From Caprella mutica (Eukaryota; Arthropoda; Malacostraca; Amphipoda; Caprellidae): DNA of 64,000 bases. The position numbers were made by a program, and so were the translations under genes. This document shows, one piece after another, positions 35,005 through 47,065 of the stretch. The stretch lies in contig CANNZV010000521.1 in the NCBI GenBank assembly GCA_947561585.1, positions 186,001 through 250,000 of the forward strand. Direction: 5' to 3'. Position 1 is the stretch's first letter, and the number at the start of each line of letters is the position of its first letter. The notes below the pieces were generated by a model. It did not search any database. It was not told where the DNA came from and saw only the letters and a program-made list of their open reading frames with translations.

Positions 35005-35938
35005 ATGATACAAATGAGATTTAAGTTGAATGTGTGATTTTGAATAATTAAATATCTTTAAATGGTGAAAAAGAGATATTGACAACACAGGAAAAAAAAT
35101 TAATTGACAATAGTTATTTGTCTTTGCAAGAAGATACAAATAAAGATCCACCACTAAGGATGAACATTTAGGGTGAAGAACATTCATACAATATCTATTT
35201 ACAGTGAATACAAATAATATTCCACTAGGGATGAACTCTTAGAGTGAAGAACAATCATAGAAATTAAATATTTGTTCAATAGTGTAAATATTATAGAAAT
35301 GATGCGACAATTTCTTCCTTCACTTTTATAGGTCATTTAGAGTTAAAATATACCTACCAATTATAGTTACTATATGCTATTAGGTATTATTTACTAAACT
35401 GAATTAGTTTATATCTAATTAATTTTATTTGAATACATTTAGATTAAACTCTATAAACAACACAGGGATAATACAATATATTATATTTTAAGAAAATTAA
35501 ATGTTCTCCATAATGACTTCATAATTAATCATTATGCTAATTGACTTTAATTGATATTGCATTATTTCGACCTTTGACCTCATTTTTGACCTCACTTTAA
35601 CCTTTGAGTGACCTGTCTTTCTTTGTCAGTTTGACATCATATGGCACTGATATTTAAAGGCATTTACAGATGTTGAAAAAGTCATGTAGGAAGGTGTTAA
35701 TAGAAATAAAATAAATACAGGTAAATAAATAATCCTAAAATACTGAAAATTTAATAAAAATAGTGTTCTATGACTTCTATCTGGCAATTGTCCAATTTAT
35801 TTTCCTAAACAACAATTTCTTCTTACTAAGGAACATAGCTATAAGGAAAATGAACAATTAAGTATATCAGAGAATATAATTTAAAGAAAAAGCACAACAA
35901 TAAGAAGTGGACTAAGTTAACATCCTGTGAATACTCAC
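35005..35938. other. Intron or intergenic, no feature
   Basis: AT-rich. Tandem-like TGACCTCATTTTTGACCTCAC at 35575-35600 is the only irregularity. Confidence 0.4.
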
Positions 35939-36208
35939 AGACTCCTTGTAAATCTCAATGGGGTCCCGCTTGGGCAATCGCCCAGACATCACCACAGGCC
36001 CCCTTTTGGACGAAGACAACCCCGCCTTCATAATGGTGGGTCCTGACACATTAGCACGGTAAGTGTTATGCACCGAGTATTCGGCTTGCTCCCTCTGCAT
36101 GCTGGTATAGAGTCTGTCAAATGAATGGAACGAACTGGAATAAGAACCTACTCTCGACACTGTAAAGCGATCACTGAGCCACTTCCAGACGGAGTGTTTG
36201 GCACCCAC
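35939..36208 (-). CDS. Upstream exon of the PET-LIM-like host gene (5' boundary uncertain)
   Basis: A GC-richer open segment in AT-rich DNA, ending in donor GAGTCT/GTGAGT at 35939 in phase 0. Several acceptors are possible inside the open frame (TTTACAG near 36160, TTATTCCAG near 36140), so the 5' end is unresolved. Encodes Ser/Tyr-rich sequence ending SGRLPKRDPIEIYKES, without a recognised domain. Phase and strand fit the exon at 23602. It precedes the cysteine-rich exon by about 24 kb, implying long introns. Gene assignment is inference. Confidence 0.5.
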
Positions 36209-36239
36209 GTAAAGTACGAGAAAACTATATGTATATTAT

Positions 36240-36520
36240 CTACCTAGGGATGTACTGGCTATACCTTATAGGGAACTGCAATAGTGATGATACTGGTTAT
36301 ACCTAATAGGGACTACTATAGTGATCATACTGGCTATACCTAATAGGGAATACTATAATGATGATTCTGGCTATACAGGGACTACTATAGTGATGATACT
36401 GGTTATACTTTATAGTGACTACTATAGTGATGATACTGGCTATACCTTATAGGGACTACTGTAGTGATGATACTGGCTATACAGGGACTACTATAGTGAT
36501 GATACAGGCTATACCTATAA
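36240..36520 (+). repeat. About 36-bp tandem repeat, about 7 units
   Basis: GATGATACTGGCTATACCTA and GGGACTACTATAGT recur with variable spacing. Flanks the exon at 35.9-36.2 kb. Confidence 0.8.
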
Positions 36521-37142
36521 GGTCAGTACTCCAACTGCACTATACTCTAGTGGAGAGTACATTCTATGTCCTTGGTGTGAGTACATGAAGGTTTTTCACG
36601 ATAGTTATTATGAGGATTTTTTGGTTACTCAGTTGTAGCTTTTGTAATAATTCACATTTTAGGAGCAAATATAAAACATCTTTTTTTTAATAAAGAAATT
36701 CATGAATGTATTGGGGTATAATAATTATTACTTAATCTTGCTATTCAACCTAATGGAATTACATTAATCAGAGTAATTAAATTGATATTTTTACAATAAA
36801 AGCTTGAGTTATTTTGAGAACCATTTATTTGCAATTTTGATTTTTTTCTAACTTCTAAAATAAGTAAGCATTTTCCAACTACCTAAAGTGTACAACTAGA
36901 ATTACTAAATGACATACACATTTTAAACTGTGGATTTAATTTCTACGCAAACAATGAAATGCAATAACAATTATCGTTGCGTTCTTTTCTGGAAATTATC
37001 TCTCAGATAAGTCACAAAACAAGTCTTTACTTTTTGAAAATAGTCAATAATTAGTCATTATTCCGTGTAGTTGTGTCATTTGTTTATGTATTTCTGAATA
37101 AATAATAAATATTATGAGACCTTATATGCAAATCTTTCTCTT

Positions 37143-37338
37143 CAGAATTAATTGTTTATTCTTTATTTCCGTACTTTAGTAACTGATCTAATTAATTCAT
37201 AGCTATACCTGCTAAACATGTTCATTTGCTTCAATAAACATAACCGGTTATCACCGGCTTTCATTTCCTGTGTTATTGGTAGACAATAATTAGATCAGTT
37301 ACTGAATTTTGGAAGTAAAGAATGAACAATTAATTCTG
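37143..37338. mobile_element. Hairpin MITE, 196 bp
   Basis: Arms of about 55 bp: left CAGAATTAATTGTTTATTCT, right the inverse of AGAATGAACAATTAATTCTG, about 80% identical, around a non-repeated loop. No clear target duplication. Confidence 0.65.
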
Positions 37339-37871
37339 TAGATAGAAATTTACATTTATTCCCTTTAAAACTTGAAAGTTTATTGTTTTTTCTCTAATAA
37401 TGTTATATCATGAAAAATAAAAACAAGTTTATTTTGTGATAATAATGAACTATTAGTTTTTTAATTTAATTACATACAGTATATATGTAAATGTAAATAC
37501 AGTCGAAGAAAAGTGTATTCGTAATGATTTTTTGATAGTTTATTAATTTCACATTTAAACAAAAAAACTTCACTAATTGTAATGTTTGTAGATATTTTAA
37601 AATATTATTCTTGATACAGAATGAAATTTATTATATTTGAAAATAATTGAACATTTGAAAATGATAATTCCATTTCAATAAAATTTGATGTATATTGACG
37701 TAACTATTCGTTAAAATTTTAATCATTATTTAATTCATGAAATCTATCCTAATAAAACCTGTCGTGTACTTTATTTATTTATTTGTTATCCGCTTCTTAT
37801 GAATGATGGGAAATCATCTAGGTATGTTTATTTCAAGCAGTATCACAAATACAAACTATACCTTCATGACT

Positions 37872-38049
37872 AAGGTTATGACAATATGCTTTTAAAATCA
37901 TAGATCATGAAGATATTATAGACGGGGAGAAATAAACAGTATTGAATCGTTCTAAATCTGCGGTATATAGCATTCGATACCATTTTAATTCGTTTTGTCT
38001 ACGATATTCCTAAAATCTATGATTTTAAACGCATATTGTCACAACCCTA
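37872..38049. mobile_element. Mutator-like MITE, 178 bp
   Basis: Inverted ends AAGGTTATGACAATATGC and inverse of GCATATTGTCACAACCCT, each continuing into TTTAAAATCATAGAT. A perfect 9-bp direct repeat TTCATGACT flanks it (37863-37871 and 38050-38058), the length typical of Mutator-like elements. Confidence 0.75.
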
Positions 38050-39373
38050 TTCATGACTTAATACTATATTCATTATAAAATTGAATAAAAACATGACAGG
38101 GTACAATTTACAAACCACGAAAAAGAAAAAACGATCTTTCAATTATCTGTTTTTATTTCAATGGGAAAGTACACTTTTAAATGGTAAAAATACGTCACTA
38201 CTCAATATTAATGCTATTGAAAAAACAGTACTCATGACGGAAAAGAACACTAATAGTGTAACATTAAGGTGATTCTCTAGCAGAAATGTCAATGTTTTCA
38301 AAGCTATTCTCTCGATTTACTAAGAAACACTATTTTGTAACTTCTTGTTGCATTATTGGAAAACTTTTTTTTAAATTTACTACAAATAAATCAAAAGTTA
38401 GTGAATGAAATAGTCACAATTACTAACAAATATGTAAAATTATTTATCAAGTATCATAGTTCATACATATTTAGAGTTACATTATAAGTTTATTGTTTAA
38501 TTCTCATGTTTAGTGCGTGCTGTTAATTAATTTTCATTTTTACTTAACAAATAAAATTTATTGCATGGTTATCATTTCTTTATGACTCGAATTATAATTT
38601 TTTTATACAGACAGTAGTTTTTCCATTGAGAACAAGAAGAATTAAATCTTTACAGAAGAATTGGGTTTTGACTATAATTGAGTAAAATGTTCAAGAGTTT
38701 CTAGAGAATAGATTGTATTTTTAGCGAAATTTTATAGGGAAACTTTATAGGGGAAACTTTATAGGGAAACTGTATAAGGAAACTTTCCCTGTTTATATTA
38801 ATATTAAGATTGGTTTTAGGTAGTGAAAAAATAAAGAGCAAATTTAATCAATTATTTAATCAATTATAATCATTGTTTTATCTCCTAAATACAAAGAAAT
38901 ATAAAGTCATAACTAAATAATATATATGAGTTGATTATTAATAGGAAGTAATTAAAAGGAATCTTTAGAATTAATATAAATATTTGAAATGTAAAGGTAT
39001 AACTATATTTTTTTAAGAACTGCCTATACTAATAATTATTCAATATAACAGTAGTATAAAATACTTTAAAATATTCACAAGATAAATTCTGATTAGATTA
39101 TTATAGGTAGAAATACTTTAAGCATTATTAAACTAGTAAATAATTATATATGACTTTTAAATATAATAAAAAAATATAGATAAAAAAGTGCAATAACTAT
39201 ATATTCAACTTTTAAGATAATTTAGAGTAATAGGTACAATAATACCTTATTTATGATTAAATATCTATCAACTGATTATAAGTAATAACGACTCAATTGC
39301 TAATTATAGAGCTGCAGTGCCTTATAAATAATAATATGTATTATAGTTAATTCCAGTATAAGTAGAATTCATT

Positions 39374-42300
39374 TTAACCACTTCCAGAATATGAGAAGTC
39401 AGTAGAGTCTACCAGACAAAGTTTGTGGATATTTTCAACAGTCATCGGGTAATCTGAAAAAGAAAGGAAATTCATTATGAAACGATGGAAAAAATTCAAT
39501 TCCCGAAAAGGAAAAAAGGAAAAATATGACAGACTTAATAATAATGAAACTAATTTAATTCATCAACTAAGGTAAATTACGAATTATTGCTCAGTTTCAC
39601 ATCTTCGGTCATATAAGAAACAACGATATTATTGTTATTTTATTTTTATTTTTATTAGTATCCACGATACCAATAATCCATGATACCAATAAAAATAAAA
39701 TTAAAATAACAATTATAATATCGTTGTTTCTTATATGACCGAAGACGTGAAACTGACCAATAATTCGTAATTTACCCTACCTAGACTTCTCACTTACCAA
39801 TTCGGAACCAATCCGTGTTTCCAGCGTCTGCTCTTGCACTGGCAATGGCTGCACGAAGAGCCTGAGGAACCACAAAGCCCAGGCACGCTGGTGGTTCGCC
39901 AGTCACTGTTGGGTAAAGAATTAAATGTTTAGCTATAGAATAATAACAACAAAATTAATATAGAACTGTGCTGTAAGCTTAAAAGGATTGTGATGCAAAA
40001 ACAATGGAGTCTTTGCCGTTCAATATCAAATCAAAATTACCCTTTGAGCTCACTACTCCCAGAGGATTAGGAGCGTTCTGCAGCAATGTAACTCTGAGAT
40101 CAGTTGGAATGTCCTTCGTCATAAGAGGTTTGTAATCCCATGTATCCTCAGAGAGCTTCTGACCAGTTGCAGCATCGTATTTTGGTCCTTCCGTAGTGTA
40201 AAGGCCTTGTGCCATCAAGAATCCTCCTTCCACTTGCCCAACATCAACCAAAGGACTGGGACTGGTACCGGCATCTTCAATTAGGTTCGTTTGAAGCACC
40301 TGAAATAAATAATAAAGTTTATTTCATTCTCCACACAATGTGATTAGAAGAGAAATATTATGATTTTCTACAGCGTACTGATAAAAACATAGGTTAAATA
40401 TAATTATTTACCGTGAAATTTCCAGTCAGAACGTCAAGCTCCACCTCTGCACAAGCCACTCCATACACAGAGTATGTTCCTATTTCACCAGGGCTGTTCC
40501 AGTAGTATTCGTTAAGACTAACTCCTTCACTCCAAGCTTTCTCCACTTTTTCAAAATATGTCATACCAGCTTCAGCAACAGCATCTAGTCGAGCCCTGAT
40601 AGCTTGAGCTGCTTGTTGTGCGCAAAAGGTAGTTGCATTTGAACCTACAGATCCACCTGTGATGGCAGAATTTGCACCCACCAATACTGTTGTTGGCTTA
40701 ATAACCACTTGATTCAATTCACAACCAAGAGTAAAAGCGGTAACTTGTGCTACTTTAGTATTAAGTCCTTGTCCCATCTCAATACCTCCATGAGAGATGA
40801 CTACTGAGCCATCTTGTTGATTAATAGCGATGAAAACAGGAAATTTATCCTTCGGTGCTATATGGAATGGCCATAAAATTGGCATAACAGCAAGTCCTCG
40901 TTTTAAGTAGCGGTTAGTGCTGTTGAAAGCGGTTATCGCTACCTTCCTTTCGGCTACATTGGCCTCTTGCTCGATTTGAGTTATCATGTCACTTATAAGA
41001 TTACGTTCAATGGTGACATCTTGGAGACCCTCGTTGTCTTCACCTTTCAATAAACCTTCCAATATCATACGATGTCTCATCCTCACAGGAATCGTTCCAC
41101 TTTTTCTCTTGCCTCCATCTGGAATGAGGTTCATTTTCTTAAATTCCAGAGGATCCATTTGAAGGTCGAAAGCCATGTGTTCCATTGCATACTCTGTCAA
41201 CATGATGGCCTCAATCGTTCCTGTGATTTGAAATAGAAACAGTTTTGATTTGACATACATAATATACAAATACATATAAATAGATTATTTTCTAAATTAT
41301 TATATTATCTCACCAGGTGTTCTACACCAAGTATTGGCTGCAGTATCAGTATTAACTATCTTGGGAGTTACATCCCAGTTAGCACACTCGTAGCAGCTCT
41401 GAACGCAAAGAGCAGCTACGGGAACAGAGCTATCAACTGGGACAAATCCGGCATCAGCATACATCGTATATTGGATTGCTTGTAGCTTTCCAGTATCATC
41501 AGTTCCAACCTTGAAAAAAATTGTGTGAATTAAATATTCTATAAATATTAATAATCTAAAACCGAATTATATAACCAGAGAGAATGAATTCACCTTATAC
41601 GTGAAAGAGTAAGGTTCTCTCCATCCAAGAAGTGTCATGTTGGTTTGAAGGTCCAAGTTTACCCGAACAGGTTTTCGTGTTTTATAAGCTGCAACCGCCG
41701 CAGCATTCGAAACTGTGTTACACATGTCAATCTTCGCTCCAAATGCTCCTCCCAGACGCCTGACTGTTACGTTTATTCTACGTTTGATTAAGATATACGA
41801 ATATTAATTACTCAACATATTTTCACTGATTGGTGATTTTATTATGGTACAATCATACAAATTTATATTTTCCAGAATTATCGTATATACCAATCGCTTT
41901 GATTTAGCAGTATTTGCATAACAGTTTGATTCAATTAAGCACTTACTTAGAACAGTCAATATCGAGAACTTGTGCAATGGTATTTTGAGTACCAGCTGCC
42001 CATTGAGTTGTATGATAGACATCATAGCTTCCTTCGTCTGGCACCACTCTAGTACACTGTGTTTCCATATGGAAATGGTATTGACTATCCCTGTCCATGG
42101 CCCCCTCAACGATGTGGGTACTTGCTGCAAATCCTGCGTCGATATCACCGACTACAAAACGACTGAGTGGCAATAATTCTTCTACTCTGCCGGCCTCTAT
42201 TGCCTGGGCAATAGTCAATACAGGAGAAGTTTCTCCTGTGTAAGTAACCACAACTAGCTTTGAAGCCTTTTTGGCAATGGAGAAAGAGGTAGCAACTATC

Positions 42301-45300
42301 AATCCGATTGCTTGTCCATAATATGAAACAGTTCCATCTGCGAATAGTGGCTGAACATTAACTCCAATTGTCAGCTGCATATTATTAATGCCGGGAATAT
42401 CATCCGCAGTTACAAAAGCCTCTACTCCTTCCAGTGCCAAAGCAGCTGTTGCGTCAATACTTTCAATTGTTGCATTAGCCTTTGTGGATTGTACGAAGTA
42501 TCCATACAGCTCATCAGACAGAGCAGGCATATCGTTCACGTACTTTATTTCTCCAGCGCACTGCTGTGCTGACTCTATTTTTGGAATAGGCTGTCCCAGA
42601 GGCCATGTTGCTGTATTTTCATCGTAAGTTTGAGTTCCAGTTGATGTAGGGCGAACAAGAGGTGATGCAGCACTGACGATTGAGCTGTCTATGATTCCAC
42701 TATCATTCAAAATACTGAGGAAGGCCTAAAAACAGTAAACATATTACATAAGGTATGAACACCTTTATCATTAATATTCCTGCTATTGAAAAGAAACGAT
42801 TTAACAAACCCTGTAAAGAAGTCCTTCAGCAACAGTTTTGATGTAGCTTGCATCTGGTTTCAGTGGGGACACATCTGGTACCATTTCACTTCTCAGGGTA
42901 GTGAGAGCTGCTTGTAGTACATCTTCACTAGTCAAACTCTTACCCACCAGGTAGGCTTCGGTGTTCGTCGCACGATTCTTGTAAAGAAAAGGAATTTATT
43001 GAGAAAAAGAACTAATTAATTTTTATTACTTTATTCCAATTTGAATTATTTTGATCTACTGAATAATGAAGATGCAGTTGTCTCTTGAGAGAAATAAAAA
43101 CAAAACTCACAAATGTTGAGCTGATCCCAGAAAAGGCCAGAATGGGAGATCCTGAGACTACGTACGCTGCAGAAGAGTCTACCTCCAGTTTGAAAGAACC
43201 ACCAACGAGAGCCGAGGCATTTCTCGTACGAGGCAATACCTATGCATCAAAATGTCGATGCGTAAATAGGCAATTAGTTGATTCAACAAATACGTTTCAC
43301 TTAGAAACAATGAAAATGAGTTTTGAATTTTCATATTACTCTAAATCAAAAGGATTCTTAATGATATATACCTTATAGCTCTTGTAATAAGTTCCAGCAG
43401 ACATTTGCTTCAGTTTCAATTTGAGCATCACTTCTTTATTCCCTTCGAAATCCATAGTCAAAAGGTCATTCACTGGATACCATGTTGAGCTGCCATCAGT
43501 TTTTCCTATTGTGTACAAAAATTAATGCAATTTATTTTCAAGTGATTCTTTTGAAATTACAAATCTTGTGATATAGAGCCAATAAATAGGATGAATATTT
43601 TATTGACAATATAGCTTTAGAATAACACGTACCAACAAGAACTTCAGCGCCTGAACTGTTCAACGTAAGGAAGATGTCCGATGCAAATCCTGGATTCTTG
43701 ACTTTCAGAGCCAAGTTACCTGCCCAGTTTCCTAACTGTGAATGCAATATATTTCAAAATCACTGATTACAATGAATATATCTTGTTAATAACAACTAAT
43801 GAAGAATTTCGAATGCAGTTTTAAACTGGGTATATTTTTAAGTTGATTAATTAAATCATTGATGGATTCTCACGTTTCGAACTGCTGTACTTCCAATTTT
43901 CTGCCAATGCTCCTTCATCTCACCAAGATACTCGAATCCAGTTTGAGTTTTGATAGTATCAAACTCTTCCATGAGGGAACTGATTGACACTCCAGATCCA
44001 GCAATAATCTCACTGGTTGTACTTGTTATGGTGCTCAGCTCTGCGATTCTTCGGATACTAATAATGGCATCAACTTCCTCTACGTCAAAGACACCTCCCC
44101 CAGTTCCACCAAATTCATACCTGAAGGTTGTACCAACCGCTAGAGAGGTTAGGGTTGTCTGTAGCTCTTGGACTGATGTTGGGGAGTACCAAGTAACGCC
44201 ATCCACTGTGATCTCTTTCCTGGAAGATTTCTCACTTCGACAGCAACCTTCTTTTGCTGCTTTCTTCTGGCCACCGCAACAGCCTCCTTTGCTAGCTTTC
44301 TTAGAACAACTCATCTTGTCAGCATCCTAAAGAACATTACAGAAACAGTCTTCAAAAACTCTAATAGATACGAATTTCGTATATGTTGATTTTAAATATA
44401 TATATATATATATATACATATTGAATTATAAAATGTATTTTATATACTGATGATAGTCTGAACTTAAATCTTACCTCAATATCAGCCGTTGTTACACTAT
44501 TGAATGCAGTTACAATGGGTCTGTAACCAGTGCATCGACAAATGTTGCCGTCCATACAGTTTTCAACATCACTTGCAGTCCAGTCTGACTTACTCTGAGT
44601 CATGCTGAAAAAAATATTTATGAAAACATTTTAACGAGTTTTTAATATATACATGCAGAAGGTTAAACTTACCCATGCATGCTCATTACGAATCCTGGGG
44701 TACAAAAGCCACACTGGGTTCCGTAGTTTTCAGCTAGTTTCTCTTGAATTGGATGGTACCCATCTCTCTCATTTCCAAGACCCTCGACCGTCGTTATTTC
44801 CCAGCCGTCGCAGTTGTAAAGCGATGTTAGACACTGAAATTGTTTAATTATCATGCTTTCATTAGTTGATATATTTTCATTCAAATAGTTTTGAAACACA
44901 ATTCAGTACTTTGATTTGATACCTATAAAACTTTCACAAATTAAAAATAACTTTTTCCCTTATTTGATTGACTCACAGAGTAGGCAGAGAAAGTTTTGTT
45001 GACACTTGTCGTGAGGTCTGGAGCTGTCACAGTCACCGTACAGGCTCCACATCCTCCCTGTCTGCAGGTGTAGTTGGTTCCTGTCAAACCCAAATCATAC
45101 CGTAGATAATCCACCAGCTTCTTCGTCACTGCAACATCCTTAGGCACTGGAACGAATTAAATTTTTTCGAAGAAAGTTTGTGATGGTTGTATTACCCAAA
45201 TTATTCATATTCTAAATATGAAATTCTAGTTATATCACCTAATTTAAAACATCGTATAAATTTCCAAAGATACCTGTTCGGACTGTTCCGTTCACCGTAA

Positions 45301-45319
45301 TCTGAATGCTGTCCGCCAT
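39374..45319 (-). CDS. Aldehyde oxidase-like molybdo-flavoenzyme, gene A (16 coding exons)
   Basis: Oxidises aldehydes or N-heterocycles at a molybdenum centre, passing electrons through two 2Fe-2S clusters and FAD; cytosolic. Coding exons: 45274-45319, 44977-45146, 44673-44833, 44475-44604, 43874-44326, 43633-43735, 43372-43505, 43111-43239, 42810-42977, 41947-42725, 41594-41777, 41314-41509, 40412-41220, 40041-40299, 39798-39905, 39374-39453. All introns are GT-AG; the joined frame is 1302 aa, the usual family length. Cys43/48/51/73 and Cys113/116/148/150 bind the clusters, the same numbers as bovine XDH. A GGCCGG linker (184-188) precedes the FAD domain; the Mo domain has MET (Glu719), [14 protein letters not shown] and GEPP (catalytic Glu1244). 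NTWCRTPG and RNLGNWAGN favour insect aldehyde oxidase over xanthine dehydrogenase. Odd: GGAFGAK at 767-773 where GGGFGGK is usual. Confidence 0.93.
39575..39775. mobile_element. Hairpin MITE in the last intron of gene A
   Basis: About 200 bp, arms of about 85 bp: GGTAAATTACGAATTATTG on the left, inverse of CAATAATTCGTAATTTACC on the right, with ATCTTCGGTCATATAAGAAA conserved in both arms. It is the best-preserved member of the family also at 12.5 and 34.9 kb. Confidence 0.85.
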
Positions 45320-45547
45320 AATTTACCAGATCTGAGGATGCCACAAATTTAATTCAGTTCAAAACTAAGATTTATCAATTCTATGATCGATTATCTGTTC
45401 TATTAACTCTTTTTTGAACTAATTTAAATTTACCAACTTACAATAATATACAATACATAAATGAAGCTAATTGATTGAAAGTGATTCACGCTGTTTTCAT
45501 GAAATTTATACTTAATAAAGAAGAGTTAAAGTGGAGACCGTACTAAC

Positions 45548-45608
45548 CTGATAGTTTCACTTACAGAAAGGTAGTTAGCATTAACGGGTTACTCATGGCT
45601 ATATATAC
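45548..45608 (-). promoter_or_regulatory. Gene A core promoter and non-coding leader exon
   Basis: On the minus strand TATATATA lies at 45600-45607. About 30 nt downstream begins a short leader exon ending at donor CAG/GTTAGT (45548); it is spliced to the acceptor CCTCAG at 45332, 12 nt before the ATG. The same arrangement is conserved in gene B, which supports it. The exact start site is inferred. Confidence 0.7.
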
Positions 45609-45850
45609 CCAGTCTATTATCATATCATCATTCCTAAAGTAGATAATGTGTGATAATATTGAACAACAGTGTGATAAAGATTGCGAAAATTTGTGGACAC
45701 CTGATACAAGATAGCGAACAAAACAATAAGTTGTATACATATCTTTATCGCAATAGTTCTAACTCAACAGAGATAACCTTATGACAACTGAAATTAGCAC
45801 GTGATATTGGAGAGTTTTGAAGTAGATAATATTGAGGATCAAAGGTATGT
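45609..45850 (-). promoter_or_regulatory. Conserved upstream region with GATA motifs, gene A
   Basis: About 240 bp homologous to the region upstream of gene B. On the plus strand it carries AGATAA, TGATAA (twice) and AGATAA within GTAGATAATGTGTGATAATA and GTGTGATAAAG. GATA factors drive gut and fat-body genes in insects; binding here is inference. Homology fades near 45850, marking the duplication edge. Confidence 0.5.
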
Positions 45851-46112
45851 CAAAAAATTGCCCTACAATCAAGATAATAATATATCGATAACGAATCATT
45901 TAAGTCCATTTTGTTATTCTTGAAAAAGTGTCCATTTTGGGTTTTTATTCAAACTGTCAAATTTTGTCGGAGCTGAAATGAAACATGTAGAATATTTCTA
46001 CCCTCTGCGTCACCTGCCAACAAGGTTCAATTCTAAGGATAGTAAGGGAGTATCGGGGAATGAACGAATGCACGTAACTGAAGAATCTTGCTAGATAGAG
46101 CGGAATACTCAC

Positions 46113-47045
46113 CTAATTTATGGAAGTCTTAGGAGAGGCTAATCTGCGTTGAGGGAGAGCAATGGATACTTTATCAATTCCGCCTAATAACCAATAGTCA
46201 TAAGAGTTCAAATCTGGTGACCCAGAGGGCCAAATATAGACGACACAAAAAAATGAAAACTTGGTCCTTTTAACCCTAATGAGTTTGACTATCAGAATGA
46301 GCGAGAAGGTATTTTTACAAGTTGTTGGTATATATACTAAACTAATGTGTACCAAATTTCAAGTTAAAATATTGAACATATAAGGATAGATAAATAGATA
46401 AGTATATAAGAAATTGGAAACTGTCAGAGCAAAGCTGGGATTGGGTGGAGTGTGACCCAATCACATCTCGTGCATGTGTGTGTACTCCATGAAAACGTGG
46501 ACAGATGTGTGCTCATAGGCCGACCAAATTGTATTTCTACGTTGCCACACGTCACCACAGTGCAATTAATTTCATAATTTACGTGATTTAGGCTGATTTA
46601 TTCTGATTCTTAATTATTTTTAAATTTTTAAATGCAAAAATATTTTTGGTATTTATGTAGGAACAAAATCAAGAAAAGCCAAAAATTTTAAAAAATGACA
46701 TGAAAGATAAAAAGTACACACACATCAAACTCATTAGGGTTAAGAATAAAGTCTGCTCTTTCTTTAAACAACACCTTCTTTGGGTCATACTACTTCTTTA
46801 TCAAAGGAATGAGAATTTCTTTAAATGTAAAGATTCTCTTCAGTGTTGATCTAGATTCTAGATGCCCGCTTCAATGAAATGAGTGGGCAGGATTTTTCCT
46901 TCTTTTGGACCTGCTCCAACAGAGGCAAGCAGAGTATTTCATTTACACAATTGGACCAACATTATCATTTTACCACATATTTTTTTCATCTACAACATAA
47001 CCACAATGATTCTTAAAATGGCTCAACAGCAGTGCTTCTTTTTTA
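46113..47045 (-). pseudogene. Decayed Tc1/mariner-type transposase
   Basis: Minus-strand pieces resemble one transposase in order: KILPTHFIEAG near 46900-46920 (family: PPHFF.EG), then EEYLNILKEILIPL-like sequence near 46800, and further on WPSGSPDLNSYDYWL near 46230-46190 followed by RRLASPKTSIN with a stop at 46113. Frames are broken and the middle part between about 46250 and 46750 is not recognisable. No TIRs found. The plus-strand frame at 46883-47065 is its shadow. Confidence 0.6.
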
Positions 47046-47065
47046 ATGAATGGCTTTTGATTTAG

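Larger units (their letters stand above)
36521..39373. other. AT-rich stretch between host genes; two hairpin elements listed separately
   Basis: No ORF above background and no splice-bounded exon. A four-fold GGAAACTTTATAGG repeat is at 38735-38785. Confidence 0.5.

Noticed and set aside
46883..47065. 60-codon plus-strand frame
   Set aside because: Antisense to the decayed transposase.
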